Shown: positions 47,395 to 57,246, counted from the stretch's first letter. The stretch is 64,000 nt of DNA from an uncultured Photobacterium sp. (GCF_947502415.1 NZ_CANMZV010000017.1:36048-100047), one strand, 5' to 3'. The notes: generated by a model from the sequence alone, not told the origin. Numbers and translations: made by a program.

Positions 47395-48615
47395 ATGGCT
47401 GCATTTGAATATAAGGCGCTTGATGGCAAGGGGCGACAGAAGAAAGGGGTACTTGAGGGTGACACTGGCCGTCAGGTACGCCAGCAGTTGCGCGAGCAAG
47501 GGCTGATCCCGATCGAAGTCGTCCAGACCCTGGAGCGTGAGCAAAAGCGGGCCAGTGGCGGCTTCCGGTTGCGCCGTGGGATCAGTACCACTGAGCTGTC
47601 TTTGATCACCCGTCAGCTGGCGACCTTGGTGCAGGCGGCGATGCCGCTGGAAGAGTGCCTTAAGGCTGTGGGTGAACAATGCGAAAAGCCGCGGCTTAAG
47701 CAGATGTTGCTGGCCGTACGTTCCCGTGTCGTTGAAGGTTATACCCTGTCGGACAGTATGGCTGAATACCCTCATATTTTTGACCAGCTGTTCCGTGCCA
47801 TGGTTGCAGCCGGAGAAAAATCCGGGCATTTGGATACGGTGTTGAATCGATTGGCTGATTACACCGAGAATCGCCAAAAGATGCGCAGTAAACTGCAACA
47901 GGCAATGATCTACCCGACCATGTTGACCCTGGTGGCAGTGTCGGTGGTGGCATTTTTGCTGGCAACGGTGGTGCCGAAGATTGTCGATCAGTTTGTCCAG
48001 ATGGGGCAGAAGCTGCCGGCAATTACCGAGGTACTGCTGGCGGCCAGTAATTTTGTCCAGAACTGGGGCCTGGTGGTGGTCTTGATGATAGCCTTGCTTG
48101 TGTTGTTGCTCAAAGCAGCACTGAGAAAGCCGGACTTTCGTCTGCGTTGGGATCGCTGGGTGATGGGGTTGCCGGTTATTGGTAAGGTTGCCCGTGGCCT
48201 GAGTACTTCCCGCTTTGCCCGTACCCTTTCAATTTGTACCTCCAGTGCAATTCCGCTTTTGGAAGGTATGAAGGTCGCGTCAGATGTGATGACCAATACC
48301 TGGGTCAATAAGCAGGTACTTGAAGCGGCCGATAAGGTACGAGAAGGGGCGAGCCTGCGCGTATCTTTGGACCAGACTAAGCTGTTCCCACCCATGATGC
48401 TGCATATGATCGCCAGTGGTGAACGCAGTGGTGAACTTGAGCAGATGTTAACCCGGGCCGCCGATAACCAGGATCGAGATTTCGAGTCTCTGGTCAATAT
48501 GGCACTGGGGATTTTTGAACCCTTACTAATTGTCGCTATGGCTGGCATAGTCATGTTTATCGTGATTGCCACTCTGATGCCGATTATTGCCTTGAACAAT
48601 ATGGTAGGCATGTAG
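47395..48615 (+). CDS. gspF: Type II secretion inner-membrane platform GspF (EpsF)
   Basis: A 406-residue inner-membrane protein with two repeated cytoplasmic T2SSF domains and three helices (TMLTLVAVSVVAFLLATVVP; WGLVVVLMIALLVLLL; LLIVAMAGIVMFIVIATLMPIIALNN). Signature parts are FRAMVAAGEKSGHLDTVL and MLHMIASGERSGELEQML. It starts 3 bases after gspE. Confidence 0.97.
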   Translation: MAAFEYKALDGKGRQKKGVLEGDTGRQVRQQLREQGLIPIEVVQTLEREQKRASGGFRLRRGISTTELSLITRQLATLVQAAMPLEECLKAVGEQCEKPRLKQMLLAVRSRVVEGYTLSDSMAEYPHIFDQLFRAMVAAGEKSGHLDTVLNRLADYTENRQKMRSKLQQAMIYPTMLTLVAVSVVAFLLATVVPKIVDQFVQMGQKLPAITEVLLAASNFVQNWGLVVVLMIALLVLLLKAALRKPDFRLRWDRWVMGLPVIGKVARGLSTSRFARTLSICTSSAIPLLEGMKVASDVMTNTWVNKQVLEAADKVREGASLRVSLDQTKLFPPMMLHMIASGERSGELEQMLTRAADNQDRDFESLVNMALGIFEPLLIVAMAGIVMFIVIATLMPIIALNNMVGM

Positions 48616-48639
48616 TTTTTTTCTTTGGAGGTTTTTTTA

Positions 48640-49074
48640 ATGCAACGCAAACAACGCGGCTTTACGCTGCTGGAAGTGATGGTAGTTATTGTTATCTTGG
48701 GGGTTCTGGCCAGCCTGGTTGTGCCTAACTTGCTAGGTAACAAGGAAAAAGCGGATCAGCAGAAAGTCGTAACAGATATTGGTGCCCTGGAGCAGGCGCT
48801 TGATATGTACAAATTGGACAACAGTGTTTATCCGAGTACGGACCAGGGCCTGGATGCGCTAGTGACTAAGCCGTCATCAAGCCCTGAGCCGCGTAACTAC
48901 CAGGACGGCGGTTATATCAAGCGCCTACCGAAAGACCCTTGGGGTTATGAATATAACTATGTAATGCCGGGCGAGCACGGTGCGGTTGATGTTTTCAGCC
49001 TGGGTGCTGATGGTCAGGAAGGCGGTGACGGCGTGAATGCTGACATCGGTAACTGGAATATGCATGACCGATAA
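48640..49074 (+). CDS. gspG: Major pseudopilin GspG (EpsG)
   Basis: A 144-residue type IV pilin-like protein. Prepilin peptidase would cut after Gly7 (MQRKQRG|FTLLEVMVVIVILGV), giving an N-methylated Phe and keeping Glu5. The C-terminal part has the GspG hallmark YPSTDQGLDALV, GGYIKRLPKDPWG and the calcium-site region SLGADGQEGG. The ATG at 48640 follows GGAGG after nine bases. Confidence 0.97.
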   Translation: MQRKQRGFTLLEVMVVIVILGVLASLVVPNLLGNKEKADQQKVVTDIGALEQALDMYKLDNSVYPSTDQGLDALVTKPSSSPEPRNYQDGGYIKRLPKDPWGYEYNYVMPGEHGAVDVFSLGADGQEGGDGVNADIGNWNMHDR

Positions 49075-49135
49075 GGGCTGAAGCGGTTCCTGATCGTATC
49101 GGGAGCCGCCTTGGACGACCCAGAGGCTGAGTTGA

Positions 49136-49726
49136 ATGAAGAAGCGTGCAGCAGGTTTTACCCTGATTGAGATCTTACTGGTATTGGTTTTATTGGCGAC
49201 CAGTGCTGTGGCCGTGATTATCATGTTGCCTGAAAGTAAGGAAGACATTGTGAAAGAGGAAGCCGCACGTTTCCACCATTTGGTTCAGCTTCTGGGGGAA
49301 GATGCCCTGCTTAACGGTATCGACTACGGTGTTCGCGTTGAGCGGCACCGGTATCAGTTTCTTCAGCTAACAAGTAAAGATTGGCAGCCAGTTAAGGAAT
49401 CCCGTTTTTTCACTGAGGTGGAATTGGATAAAGCGATTACCTTGCAGGTTGAGATTGGCGGTTACTCCTGGCAAGACAAAGATCGTCTGTTTAAGCCTGG
49501 TTCGCTGTTTAATGAAGACTTGTTTGCTGAACAAACTGACAAAAACAAAATCAAGCCGCCGCAAGTGGTGGTGATGGCCAGTGGTGAATACACACCATTT
49601 ACCCTGGAATTCGAAATTGATGGGGAAAATCAGTTCTGGCGGGTTCAGGCTGATGAGCTGGGACAGCTGTACCTGCTTCCTCCCGGAGAAACAATCAAGA
49701 GCCAGAAAGAAAGGGAAACGCGATGA
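49136..49726 (+). CDS. gspH: Minor pseudopilin GspH (EpsH)
   Basis: A 196-residue pseudopilin with leader MKKRAAG and mature start FTLIEILLVLVLLATSAVAV (Glu5 kept). The C-terminal domain has the GspH pattern (LLGEDALLNGIDYGVRVERHRYQFLQL). A 61-base gap separates it from gspG, and it overlaps gspI by 4 bases. Confidence 0.94.
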   Translation: MKKRAAGFTLIEILLVLVLLATSAVAVIIMLPESKEDIVKEEAARFHHLVQLLGEDALLNGIDYGVRVERHRYQFLQLTSKDWQPVKESRFFTEVELDKAITLQVEIGGYSWQDKDRLFKPGSLFNEDLFAEQTDKNKIKPPQVVVMASGEYTPFTLEFEIDGENQFWRVQADELGQLYLLPPGETIKSQKERETR

Positions 49727-50085
49727 GGAAAGGCAATCGCGGCATGACCTTGTTGGAAGTGCTGGTAGCGCTGGCAGTGTTTGCCACTGCGGCCCTGAGT
49801 GTGATGAAGGCCGTCAGCCAGCATCTGAATACCTTGGGTTTCCTGGAAGAGAAAACATTTGCGGCTATGGTCGCGGACAATGAGCTGACCAAAATGCGAC
49901 TGTCCGGACAGATCCCTGCGTCTGAAAAACGGGGCAAGTCGGAATTGGCTGGCCGTGAATGGTACTGGTCGATCAAAAGTACCAAAACCGCGGATGGTTT
50001 TTTGCGGGCTCTGGATGTGACAGTGACAAAAGATGAAGCAAGAAAACAGTCGGTGGTGACGTTGAGAACCTATGTTGAAAATTAA
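49723..50085 (+). CDS. gspI: Minor pseudopilin GspI (EpsI)
   Basis: A 120-residue pseudopilin: leader MRKGNRG, then MTLLEVLVALAVFATAALSV with Glu5. The C-terminal part contains ELAGREWYWSIKSTKTADGFLRALDVTV, as in GspI, which forms the pseudopilus tip with GspJ and GspK. Its 3' end overlaps gspJ by 14 bases. Confidence 0.95.
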   Translation: MRKGNRGMTLLEVLVALAVFATAALSVMKAVSQHLNTLGFLEEKTFAAMVADNELTKMRLSGQIPASEKRGKSELAGREWYWSIKSTKTADGFLRALDVTVTKDEARKQSVVTLRTYVEN

Positions 50086-50743
50086 CCGACAATTTCCCCG
50101 GAAGCAGCCGAAGGGCGCACGTCAGGGCGGTTTTACATTGCTGGAGGTGCTGGTGGCGATTGCCGTCTTTGCCATGCTGAGTGTTTCGGCTTACCAGGTA
50201 ATGAATGGCGTCCAGCGTAGTGATCAGCTGTCGCGTGAACACAATACGCGGTTGCAGCAAATCCAGCGTGCGATGGTGATGATGGATAATGATTTCCGCC
50301 AGATCGTCGCCCGTAAAACTCGATCTCAGGGTGAAGACTCGTCGGATAAGTTATTACTCAGCGGTGAGTATCTGCTTGATTCAGCCAGTATGGGGATCCT
50401 TTTCACCCGTACAGGTTGGCAGAATCCGCAGCAGATGTTCCCTCGTGGTGAAAATGTCAGAGTCGGTTACCGGATTGTCGACGACACCCTTGAGCGGGTG
50501 TGGTTTCGTTATCCGGATACCGTTGTCGGAACTGAGTCATTGGTTCGTCCGATACTGGCCGATGTCACTAAGCTGTCGTTCCGCTTTTATAGCAAGAAAA
50601 AATGGCAGGAAAAATGGAGCCAGGCCGGAGCATTGCCCGAGGGGATCATGGTGAAAATGACCCTGGAAGACTATGGCGACATTGAACGGATATATATGTT
50701 GCCGACTTCTGTCCTGCAGGCAAAACAGCAGGAGGGCAGCTAA
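50072..50743 (+). CDS. gspJ: Minor pseudopilin GspJ (EpsJ)
   Basis: A 223-residue pseudopilin. The leader is 20 residues, longer than its neighbours' (cut after Gly20: QGG|FTLLEVLVAIAVFAM), because the gene starts inside gspI. The body has GspJ features (RAMVMMDNDFRQIVARKTR and ERVWFRYPDT). It overlaps gspK by one base (TAATG). Confidence 0.95.
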   Translation: MLKINRQFPRKQPKGARQGGFTLLEVLVAIAVFAMLSVSAYQVMNGVQRSDQLSREHNTRLQQIQRAMVMMDNDFRQIVARKTRSQGEDSSDKLLLSGEYLLDSASMGILFTRTGWQNPQQMFPRGENVRVGYRIVDDTLERVWFRYPDTVVGTESLVRPILADVTKLSFRFYSKKKWQEKWSQAGALPEGIMVKMTLEDYGDIERIYMLPTSVLQAKQQEGS

Positions 50744-51750
50744 TGAAAAAACAACAAGGTGTCGCCCTGATTGTTGTTTTGATGCTGCTGGCATTGATGA
50801 CCCTGATTGCGGCTCAGATGAGCGAGCGGTTGCAACTGAACTTCTACCGGGTAGAGAACCAATTGCAGAACCAGCAGGCGTATTGGTATGCGTTGGGAAT
50901 GGAAGAGCTGGGCAAGGTCGCGATTCAGCAAGGCATTGATGACAGTGATACTGTCAACCTCAGCCAGGCATGGGCCACCGAGGGGCAGCGTTACCCGCTC
51001 GATGGCGGAGAAGCGATAGGCGATATCGTCGATCGTCAGGCTTGTTTTAACCTTAATGCCTTGTCCGGCGTTAAGCCGGAAGCTGACAGTATCAAGAAGC
51101 CTTTTTTAGTTCGTTATCTGCAAGCTATTTTAGAAGAGGCCGGAGTCGACAGTTATGAGGCTGAAGTGGTGGCTGACTCCAGCTGGGAATATGTGGATGC
51201 GGCGGAAGGCGTTAATTCGTCCTTTGGTGCAGGTGACAGTACTTATGAAGGTTTCCAGCCATCTTACCTGCCCCCACGGGATTTGATGGCTGATGTTAGT
51301 GAGTTTCGTGCCGTCAACGGGGTAACTGCCCAGATTTATAATAAGGTGAAGCCGCTGCTGTGTGCGCTCCCAAGCACTGAGATGAAGCTGAATGTGAATA
51401 CGATTCGCGAGCACCAGGCGGCCCTTTTAGTTGGGGTGTTTGCCCCGGCATTGTCTTTGTCGGATGCCCAGAAGCTGATTGCTGATCGTCCTTATGATGG
51501 TTGGCAGGATATTCAGGATTTTATGGCTTCCGGAGCAATTAACGGCCTCAGCGCCGATATCAAAAAGCAGGCTCAGCCTCATTTGGATGTGAAAAGCGAT
51601 TATTTTCAATTGGACACAGAGATCCTGGTCGATAGGTCCAGAGTCAGGTTAGTGGCCTTACTCAAACGTGATGGTCAAGAAAAGGTGACGGTTGTGCGTC
51701 GCCGTTATGGAGGAATCAGTGAGCGAATTTCTGACAATAAGGCTAAGTAG
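50743..51750 (+). CDS. gspK: Minor pseudopilin GspK (EpsK)
   Basis: A 335-residue tip pseudopilin. The leader MKKQQG is followed by VALIVVLMLLALMTLIAAQM, which lacks Glu5, the normal state for GspK. The large alpha domain includes CFNLNALS and the helix-hairpin region (LIADRPYDGWQDIQDFM). Its 3' end overlaps the start of gspL by 32 bases. Confidence 0.95.
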   Translation: MKKQQGVALIVVLMLLALMTLIAAQMSERLQLNFYRVENQLQNQQAYWYALGMEELGKVAIQQGIDDSDTVNLSQAWATEGQRYPLDGGEAIGDIVDRQACFNLNALSGVKPEADSIKKPFLVRYLQAILEEAGVDSYEAEVVADSSWEYVDAAEGVNSSFGAGDSTYEGFQPSYLPPRDLMADVSEFRAVNGVTAQIYNKVKPLLCALPSTEMKLNVNTIREHQAALLVGVFAPALSLSDAQKLIADRPYDGWQDIQDFMASGAINGLSADIKKQAQPHLDVKSDYFQLDTEILVDRSRVRLVALLKRDGQEKVTVVRRRYGGISERISDNKAK

Positions 51751-53002
51751 CCGGCCTGAACAGCCGGTGCAATGGCTGGTCTGGTCGCCACAGCAGAAAG
51801 AAGTGATTGCATCTGGCCAGCTGGCTGATCTTTCGCAGTTAGATGAATTGGCAGATTATGCTGCGCAGCGTCCGGTTTTTGCACTGATCCCTGCTGGTGA
51901 TTTGCTGTTGACTCAAGTGACAATTCCGTCCGGAAGCGGACGTCAGCTGGCAGCGGTGTTGCCCTATTTGCTGGAAGAGGAATTGGCGCAGGATGTCGAC
52001 TCATTACATGTACACCTGCTGAGGCGGGAAGGCAATACGGCTCATGTCGCAGTAATCGAGCACAGTAAGGTGAAGGCATGGCTGGCTGCGCTCAATAAGG
52101 CCGGCATTGAAGTGAAAAAGCTTCTGCCTGACTGTTTATGTCTGCCGCTGTTTAATGACAGTTACACAGCCGCTGAGCTGGAAGGGCAGTGGTTGATCCG
52201 TCAGTCTGAGTCACAGGGCGTGGGGGCCGAAGCTTCCTGGCTAGGTAGTTGGCTGCTGTCGCAGAAAGCACCGGTGACACCAGATCTTGAGCAAGGCGTA
52301 GACGAAGAGGAGTCAGAGTCCGAAGCGTCGAAGACGGAGGATGATAATGCCGCTTCGCCAGAGTTGCTGATCCGCCATTATACACCGGCACCTAAATCGG
52401 TTCCGGGTAAGTGGCAGGCGGAAACTCCAGAGCTGGTAATGCAATTGTTGGCGCTAGGGGCAGAAGCGAGCAAAGTAAATTTGCTGTCTGGGCCATATAA
52501 ACCTCAGTCAGCATGGCGTAAGCACCTTAAACCGTGGCGAAACGTGGCGGTAGCCGCCGGGCTGGTGCTGGTAGCCGTTGTTGCTGAGCATGTTGTATCA
52601 GTACAGCGGATGGAAAATCAGGCGCAGGTTTATAAGGCTGAAAGTGAGCGGATTTTCCGTCAGGTCTTGCCACAGTTTAAGCGGATCCCATCCCAGAGTT
52701 ATCTTAAACGCCAGGTGAAAAGCGAACTGGCTCGTCTTGGTGGGGCTGGCAATGAGCAGGGGCTGCTTCCCTGGCTGGCCGAGCTGCAGCCTGCGCTGAG
52801 CAAGGTATCCCAGTTATCGATTCAGAATCTGAAATACGATCAAAATCGTTCGGAACTGCGCTTCCAGGCTAGCTCGACTGAATTTCAGCACTTTGAACAG
52901 TTGCGTTCTTTACTGGCGGAAAAATTCGAAGTCCAGCAAGGACAATTGAACAAAGAAGGTGAGCAGGTGACCGGAGCTGTGGTGCTAAGGAGAAAATCAT
53001 GA
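51719..53002 (+). CDS. gspL: Type II secretion protein GspL (EpsL)
   Basis: A 427-residue protein: cytoplasmic actin-like domain that docks GspE, an acidic linker (DLEQGVDEEESESEASKTEDD), one membrane helix (VAVAAGLVLVAVVAEHVV) and a periplasmic ferredoxin-like domain. The start is a GTG at 51719, five bases after GGAGG, giving MSEFLTIRLSSRP, which matches Vibrio EpsL (MSEFLT). An ATG at 51707 in the same frame overlaps the ribosome site. Confidence 0.95.
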   Translation: MSEFLTIRLSSRPEQPVQWLVWSPQQKEVIASGQLADLSQLDELADYAAQRPVFALIPAGDLLLTQVTIPSGSGRQLAAVLPYLLEEELAQDVDSLHVHLLRREGNTAHVAVIEHSKVKAWLAALNKAGIEVKKLLPDCLCLPLFNDSYTAAELEGQWLIRQSESQGVGAEASWLGSWLLSQKAPVTPDLEQGVDEEESESEASKTEDDNAASPELLIRHYTPAPKSVPGKWQAETPELVMQLLALGAEASKVNLLSGPYKPQSAWRKHLKPWRNVAVAAGLVLVAVVAEHVVSVQRMENQAQVYKAESERIFRQVLPQFKRIPSQSYLKRQVKSELARLGGAGNEQGLLPWLAELQPALSKVSQLSIQNLKYDQNRSELRFQASSTEFQHFEQLRSLLAEKFEVQQGQLNKEGEQVTGAVVLRRKS

Positions 53003-53475
53003 ATGCGTGGTGGAAGGCCTTGAGTGCCCGTGAGCAACGGCTGGTGTTAGGTGGTGGTATCGCCTTGCTGGTTGCAGTGTTGTATTGGGGGTTCTGGCAA
53101 CCTTTGGAAAACCGTGCCGAGGTGGCTGAGAATCGCTTGCAGAGTGAACGCCAGATGCTGAACTGGATCAGTGCCAAAGCCGATGAGATTACTACCTTGC
53201 GCAGGCAGTCCGGTTCGACCGGTTCGGTCAGCAATAAGGGCTTGAACCAGGTGGTGAATGAGACAACCCGCCAGTTCCGGATTGAGTTGATCCGGATGCA
53301 ACCTCGTAGTGAGGCAGTACAGGTTTGGGTTAAGCCTTTACCATTTAATACTCTGGTTAACTGGCTGGCTTTCCTTAAGAAGGAGCATGGTATTGATGCA
53401 CAGTTCCTGGATGTATCAAAAACCGATAATGCCGGTATGATTGAGGTGAGTCGTTTACAGCTGGGCCGAGGATAG
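52999..53475 (+). CDS. gspM: Type II secretion protein GspM (EpsM)
   Basis: A 158-residue inner-membrane protein. The N-terminal WWKALSAREQRLVLGGGIALLVAVLYWGFWQPL holds the single membrane helix; a coiled stretch and a ferredoxin-like periplasmic domain follow (LNQVVNETTRQFRIELIRMQPRSEAVQVWV). It partners GspL. Overlap with gspL is 4 bases. Confidence 0.95.
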   Translation: MNAWWKALSAREQRLVLGGGIALLVAVLYWGFWQPLENRAEVAENRLQSERQMLNWISAKADEITTLRRQSGSTGSVSNKGLNQVVNETTRQFRIELIRMQPRSEAVQVWVKPLPFNTLVNWLAFLKKEHGIDAQFLDVSKTDNAGMIEVSRLQLGRG

Positions 53476-53477
53476 TC

Positions 53478-54236
53478 GTGAAGTATAAATTAGGATTAGG
53501 CGTTTCGTTTGGCGCCGTATTGGTAGCAAGCCTTGTTGCTCATATCCCGGCTAGCTGGGTTTGGCAGCAGGTGCCACCGGTTCATGGATTAAAAGTATCA
53601 GGAATGAGTGGTACGCCTTGGCAGGGCACGGCCTCGCGAGTTGAATGGCAAGGCCAGAATTTTGGCCGCCTGCAGTGGGACATGCGTGTCGGGTCGCTGT
53701 TTACCGGTAAGCCGGCATTTAATGTTCGCTTTGGTCAGGGCAGTGAGATGAATCTCAATGGTCGCGGGCTGGTTGGCTACGCATCTGCCGGACCATTTGC
53801 CGAGAAGCTGCTGGTTTCGATGCCGGCGCAGCAGGTGGTGAAGTATGCCAGGGTACCGGTGCCAGCAACCGTTGCTGGTAATCTGGAGCTGACATTACGA
53901 GATTACCAGTATCAGGCACCCTATTGCTCGGTACTTGATGGCTCACTGGTTTGGAGTGCTGGGAATATTACCTCGCCGTTGGGTGAGCTGAAGCCTGGGC
54001 CGGTGATTGCCGATTTACAGTGCGACCAGGGTAAAGTTGTCGCAGCTGTTAATCAGTCGTCAGTGGCGGTATCTAGTGAGTGGCAGGCTGAATTGGCAAC
54101 CAATCAGGGATACACTCTCAATGGCTGGTTCAAGCCAGGGGCTGAGTTTCCACCTCAGCTAGGCAAGCAGCTGAAGTGGTTGGGTAATCCGGATCCGAAA
54201 GGACGCTACAAAATCAACTACAGTGGTCGCCTTTAA
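53478..54236 (+). CDS. gspN: Type II secretion protein GspN (EpsN)
   Basis: A 252-residue protein with one N-terminal membrane segment (LGLGVSFGAVLVASLVAHIPASWVWQQV) and a beta-rich periplasmic part (GLKVSGMSGTPWQGTASRVEWQGQNFGRLQWDM). GspN is not essential in all systems. It starts with GTG at 53478, two bases after gspM, with GAGG before it. No prepilin peptidase (gspO/pilD) gene follows, so processing must come from a gene elsewhere. Confidence 0.94.
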   Translation: MKYKLGLGVSFGAVLVASLVAHIPASWVWQQVPPVHGLKVSGMSGTPWQGTASRVEWQGQNFGRLQWDMRVGSLFTGKPAFNVRFGQGSEMNLNGRGLVGYASAGPFAEKLLVSMPAQQVVKYARVPVPATVAGNLELTLRDYQYQAPYCSVLDGSLVWSAGNITSPLGELKPGPVIADLQCDQGKVVAAVNQSSVAVSSEWQAELATNQGYTLNGWFKPGAEFPPQLGKQLKWLGNPDPKGRYKINYSGRL

Positions 54237-54382
54237 TAGTTGAGTTATTTAGTCAACTTAACGCTTTCCCCATAATTTACTTTATTTCACTTGGCTATTG
54301 CCCTTAAATAGCTACTACTGGCGTGCAGATACTGATTAGCGGTATCTGTATCCAGGTTCGGATGGTGATACAGGATAACGGC

Positions 54383-54934
54383 ATGGCTGCGGACAAAAAC
54401 AAACCTGAAATCTTGGCGACGGAAGTGGTTGCCCAATCTCGGCTCTTCAAAATTGAATCTCTTGATTTGCGATTTTCAAATGGTGTTGAGCGAACCTATG
54501 AACGGATGAAGCCGAGTGGTCGTCATGCCGTGTTGGTCGTGCCAGTGACAGCAGAAGGTGATTTGTTGTTGATCCGGGAATACTCGGCAGGAACGGAGCA
54601 GTATGAGCTGGGATTTCCTAAAGGGCTGATTGACCATGGTGAGTCGGCGGCCGAAGCGGCAAACCGTGAACTCAAGGAAGAAATAGGCTTTGGGGCTCAC
54701 AGTATGCAGCCGCTTAAGGAAGTTGTGCTGGCACCTTCTTATTTTTCCAGCCGGATGACCTTGTTCCTGGCTCAGGAGCTGTACTCCGAGCGCCTGGAGG
54801 GAGATGAACCCGAGCCTTTGGAAGTGGTACGTTGGCCGCTTAATCAGGCCGAGGAGCTGCTCCATCATCTGGATTTTTCCGAAGCACGTAGTATCACAGC
54901 GCTTTTCCTCGCATTAAAACAACTATCACAGTAG
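54383..54934 (+). CDS. nudE: ADP-compound hydrolase NudE
   Basis: A 183-residue Nudix hydrolase acting on ADP-ribose, NADH and similar adenylated compounds. The Nudix box GLIDHGESAAEAANRELKEEIGF is complete with all glutamates. The start at 54383 follows AGGA; the longer frame upstream is not family-like. It is 9 bases before cysQ, so the two are a likely operon. A small hairpin (CAGATAC/GTATCTG, 54326-54348) lies in its leader. Confidence 0.95.
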   Translation: MAADKNKPEILATEVVAQSRLFKIESLDLRFSNGVERTYERMKPSGRHAVLVVPVTAEGDLLLIREYSAGTEQYELGFPKGLIDHGESAAEAANRELKEEIGFGAHSMQPLKEVVLAPSYFSSRMTLFLAQELYSERLEGDEPEPLEVVRWPLNQAEELLHHLDFSEARSITALFLALKQLSQ

Positions 54935-54943
54935 GAGCGAGCT

Positions 54944-55777
54944 ATGGATTTATCGAACCTATTACCTTCAGTAATCGACATTGCCCGAGCTTCCGGGCAG
55001 GTTATCCTCGATATTTACCAGCACGGACAATTTGAGAAGCAACTGAAAACGGATAATACGCCGGTAACCAGTGCTGATTTGGCCGCCCATAAACTGGTAA
55101 TGGAAAAGCTTACCGAGCTGACTCCGGATATTCCTGTTCTTTCTGAAGAAGATTCAGCTATTCCGCTTTCAGAGCGTAGCCAGTGGCAGCGTTACTGGCT
55201 GGTGGATCCTCTTGATGGAACACAGGAGTTCATTGCCGGTAGTGGAGACTTTGCCACCATCATTGCCTTGGTTGAAAACCATCAGCCGATAATGGGGGTG
55301 GTTTATGCGCCGATCTCCGGAGTGGTATATTATGCCTACCAAGGTAAGGGAGCTTGGAAGACGACGCCGGAAGGGGAAACCGTACGGATCTCAACTCATA
55401 AGCATGAATTGCCGACTCAGTCGATTGCAGTGGCTATCAGCCGTCGTCAGGATATCAGTGTGATCATAGGTCGTCTTGACCCATCACTCAATTATGATTT
55501 GGTGCCATTGGGCTCGGCAGCCCTGAAGTCATGTCTGGTTGCCGAAGGCGCGGTCGATTGCTACTTGCGCCTGGGGCCAACGGGTGAATGGGATACAGCG
55601 GCGACCCAGTGTATTGTTGAAGAGGCTGGTGGGCGGATCCTTAATACCCATTTGACGCCGCTCTCTTACAATGAGCGTGATACACTGGAAAACCCTAACT
55701 TTATTACCTTAGGTGATGAGGGTCTGCCTTGGTCTTCGATACTGACACCTGACAATCGGATGATGGAAGCCAAATAA
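54944..55777 (+). CDS. cysQ: 3'(2'),5'-bisphosphate nucleotidase CysQ
   Basis: A 277-residue Mg-dependent phosphatase that removes PAP, a by-product of sulfate assimilation. Inositol-monophosphatase-type metal sites are LSEED and WLVDPLDGTQEFI; the C-terminal GEWDTAATQCIVEEAGGRI completes the active site. GGAGCGAG precedes the ATG. The terminator at 55782-55811 follows. Confidence 0.96.
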   Translation: MDLSNLLPSVIDIARASGQVILDIYQHGQFEKQLKTDNTPVTSADLAAHKLVMEKLTELTPDIPVLSEEDSAIPLSERSQWQRYWLVDPLDGTQEFIAGSGDFATIIALVENHQPIMGVVYAPISGVVYYAYQGKGAWKTTPEGETVRISTHKHELPTQSIAVAISRRQDISVIIGRLDPSLNYDLVPLGSAALKSCLVAEGAVDCYLRLGPTGEWDTAATQCIVEEAGGRILNTHLTPLSYNERDTLENPNFITLGDEGLPWSSILTPDNRMMEAK

Positions 55778-55781
55778 GCGT

Positions 55782-55811
55782 AAAAAACGGAGCAAAAGCT
55801 CCGTTTTTTAT
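55782..55811. terminator. Bidirectional terminator between cysQ and sthA
   Basis: AAAAAACGGAGC-aaaa-GCTCCGTTTTTT, shared by the two convergent genes. Confidence 0.92.
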
Positions 55812-55830
55812 TGTGTGTGTTTTATGTCGT

Positions 55831-57246
55831 TCAGAATAATCGGTTCAGGCCATTGAGTGCGGCAACCCTGAAGGCTTCAGCCATTGTCGGGTAGTTGAAG
55901 GTGGTATTGACGAAATAATCGATGGTATTGCCTTCGCCTTTTTGCTCCATGATCGCCTGACCGATGTGAATGATCTCGGCGGCACGCTCTCCAAAACAGT
56001 GGATCCCCAGGATCTCCTTGGTCTCTCGGTGGAAGAGAATTTTCAGGCTGCCGACTTCTGTCCCGGCAATTTGTGCTCGTGCCAGGTGTTTGAACTGCGA
56101 GCGCCCGACTTCGTAGGGGACTTTCTCTGCGGTGAGCTCCTGCTCGGTTTTTCCAACCGAACTGATTTCAGGAATGGTGTAGATGCCGGTAGGAATGTGA
56201 TCGATAAGTTGTCCTTGGGCAGCTCCGTTGGTGATGGCTTGGGCGACAAAACGTCCTTGGTCATAGGCCGCACTGGCTAGGCTCGGGTAGCCAATCACAT
56301 CGCCGACAGCATAGATGTGTTCGACGTCGGTACGGTAGTTTTGATTGACTTTAAGCTGGCCACGGGCGTCAGGGGTTAGTCCTACTTTGTCTAAGTTTAA
56401 CTGGTTGGTATTACCGGTCCGGCCATTGGCGTACAGCAGGCAGTCGGCACGCATTTTTTTGCCTGACTGCAAATGGAGGATTACGCCGTCTTCCGTCCCT
56501 TCAATTTTCTCGTAAGTTTCGCCATTGCGGATCATCGCTCCGCTATTCCACAAGTGGTAAGACAGCGAGTCTGAGATTTCATTATCGAGAAATTCCAATA
56601 GCCTGTCCCGCGTGTTGATTAAATCGACCTTAACCCCTAACCCACGGAAAATCGAGGCGTATTCACTGCCGATCACTCCTGCTCCATAGATGATGATATG
56701 GCGGGGGTCGTGCTTGAGCTGGAGGATTGAATCGCTGTCATAAATTCGGCGGTGGTTAAAGTCCACATCTGCAGGATGGTAGGGGCGAGAGCCCGTGGCG
56801 ATGACAAATTTGTCAGCACTGTAGATATCGTGGCTGTTATCCGGCGCTGTGATTTTAATGGTGTGGTTGTCTATAAAGCTTGCCTCACCAAAGATGAGCG
56901 TACAGTGGTTTCGGTCATAAAAGCCTTGTCGCATGCGGGTTTGTTTGTTGACGACATCCTGGGCATGGCCAAGGATTTGGCTAAAGGTACTGTGCAGGGT
57001 GGAGTTGTTTTTGCAGTAGAGCGGGTTTTGATTGAATTCGATGATCCGGCTGACGGCATGACGCAAAGCCTTAGATGGTATGGTACCCCAGTGAGTACAT
57101 CCGCCACCGACACTTTCTTCCCGCTCGATGATTGCGATATTTAAGCCTGCTTTGGTGAGCCCCATGGCGGCACCTTCCCCTCCAGGGCCACTGCCGATGA
57201 CGATGGCATCAAAGTGCAGGAGACTCTTTTTTGTAGACTTGGTCAT
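55831..57246 (-). CDS. sthA: Soluble pyridine nucleotide transhydrogenase
   Basis: A 471-residue FAD flavoprotein that passes electrons from NADPH to NAD+. The FAD fold is [17 protein letters not shown], and the redox site shows [12 protein letters not shown], with only one of the two cysteines of related disulfide oxidoreductases, as expected for SthA. The NAD fold is [17 protein letters not shown]. It diverges from fabR, as in E. coli. Confidence 0.97.
   Translation of the reverse strand: MTKSTKKSLLHFDAIVIGSGPGGEGAAMGLTKAGLNIAIIEREESVGGGCTHWGTIPSKALRHAVSRIIEFNQNPLYCKNNSTLHSTFSQILGHAQDVVNKQTRMRQGFYDRNHCTLIFGEASFIDNHTIKITAPDNSHDIYSADKFVIATGSRPYHPADVDFNHRRIYDSDSILQLKHDPRHIIIYGAGVIGSEYASIFRGLGVKVDLINTRDRLLEFLDNEISDSLSYHLWNSGAMIRNGETYEKIEGTEDGVILHLQSGKKMRADCLLYANGRTGNTNQLNLDKVGLTPDARGQLKVNQNYRTDVEHIYAVGDVIGYPSLASAAYDQGRFVAQAITNGAAQGQLIDHIPTGIYTIPEISSVGKTEQELTAEKVPYEVGRSQFKHLARAQIAGTEVGSLKILFHRETKEILGIHCFGERAAEIIHIGQAIMEQKGEGNTIDYFVNTTFNYPTMAEAFRVAALNGLNRLF

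Noticed and set aside
47149..47898. 249-codon minus-strand frame across gspE and gspF
   Set aside because: Antisense to conserved T2SS genes with no ribosome site or domain.
47988..48743. 251-codon minus-strand frame across gspF and gspG
   Set aside because: Antisense shadow, very rich in Ser/Thr/Ile from reversed codons; no supporting signal.
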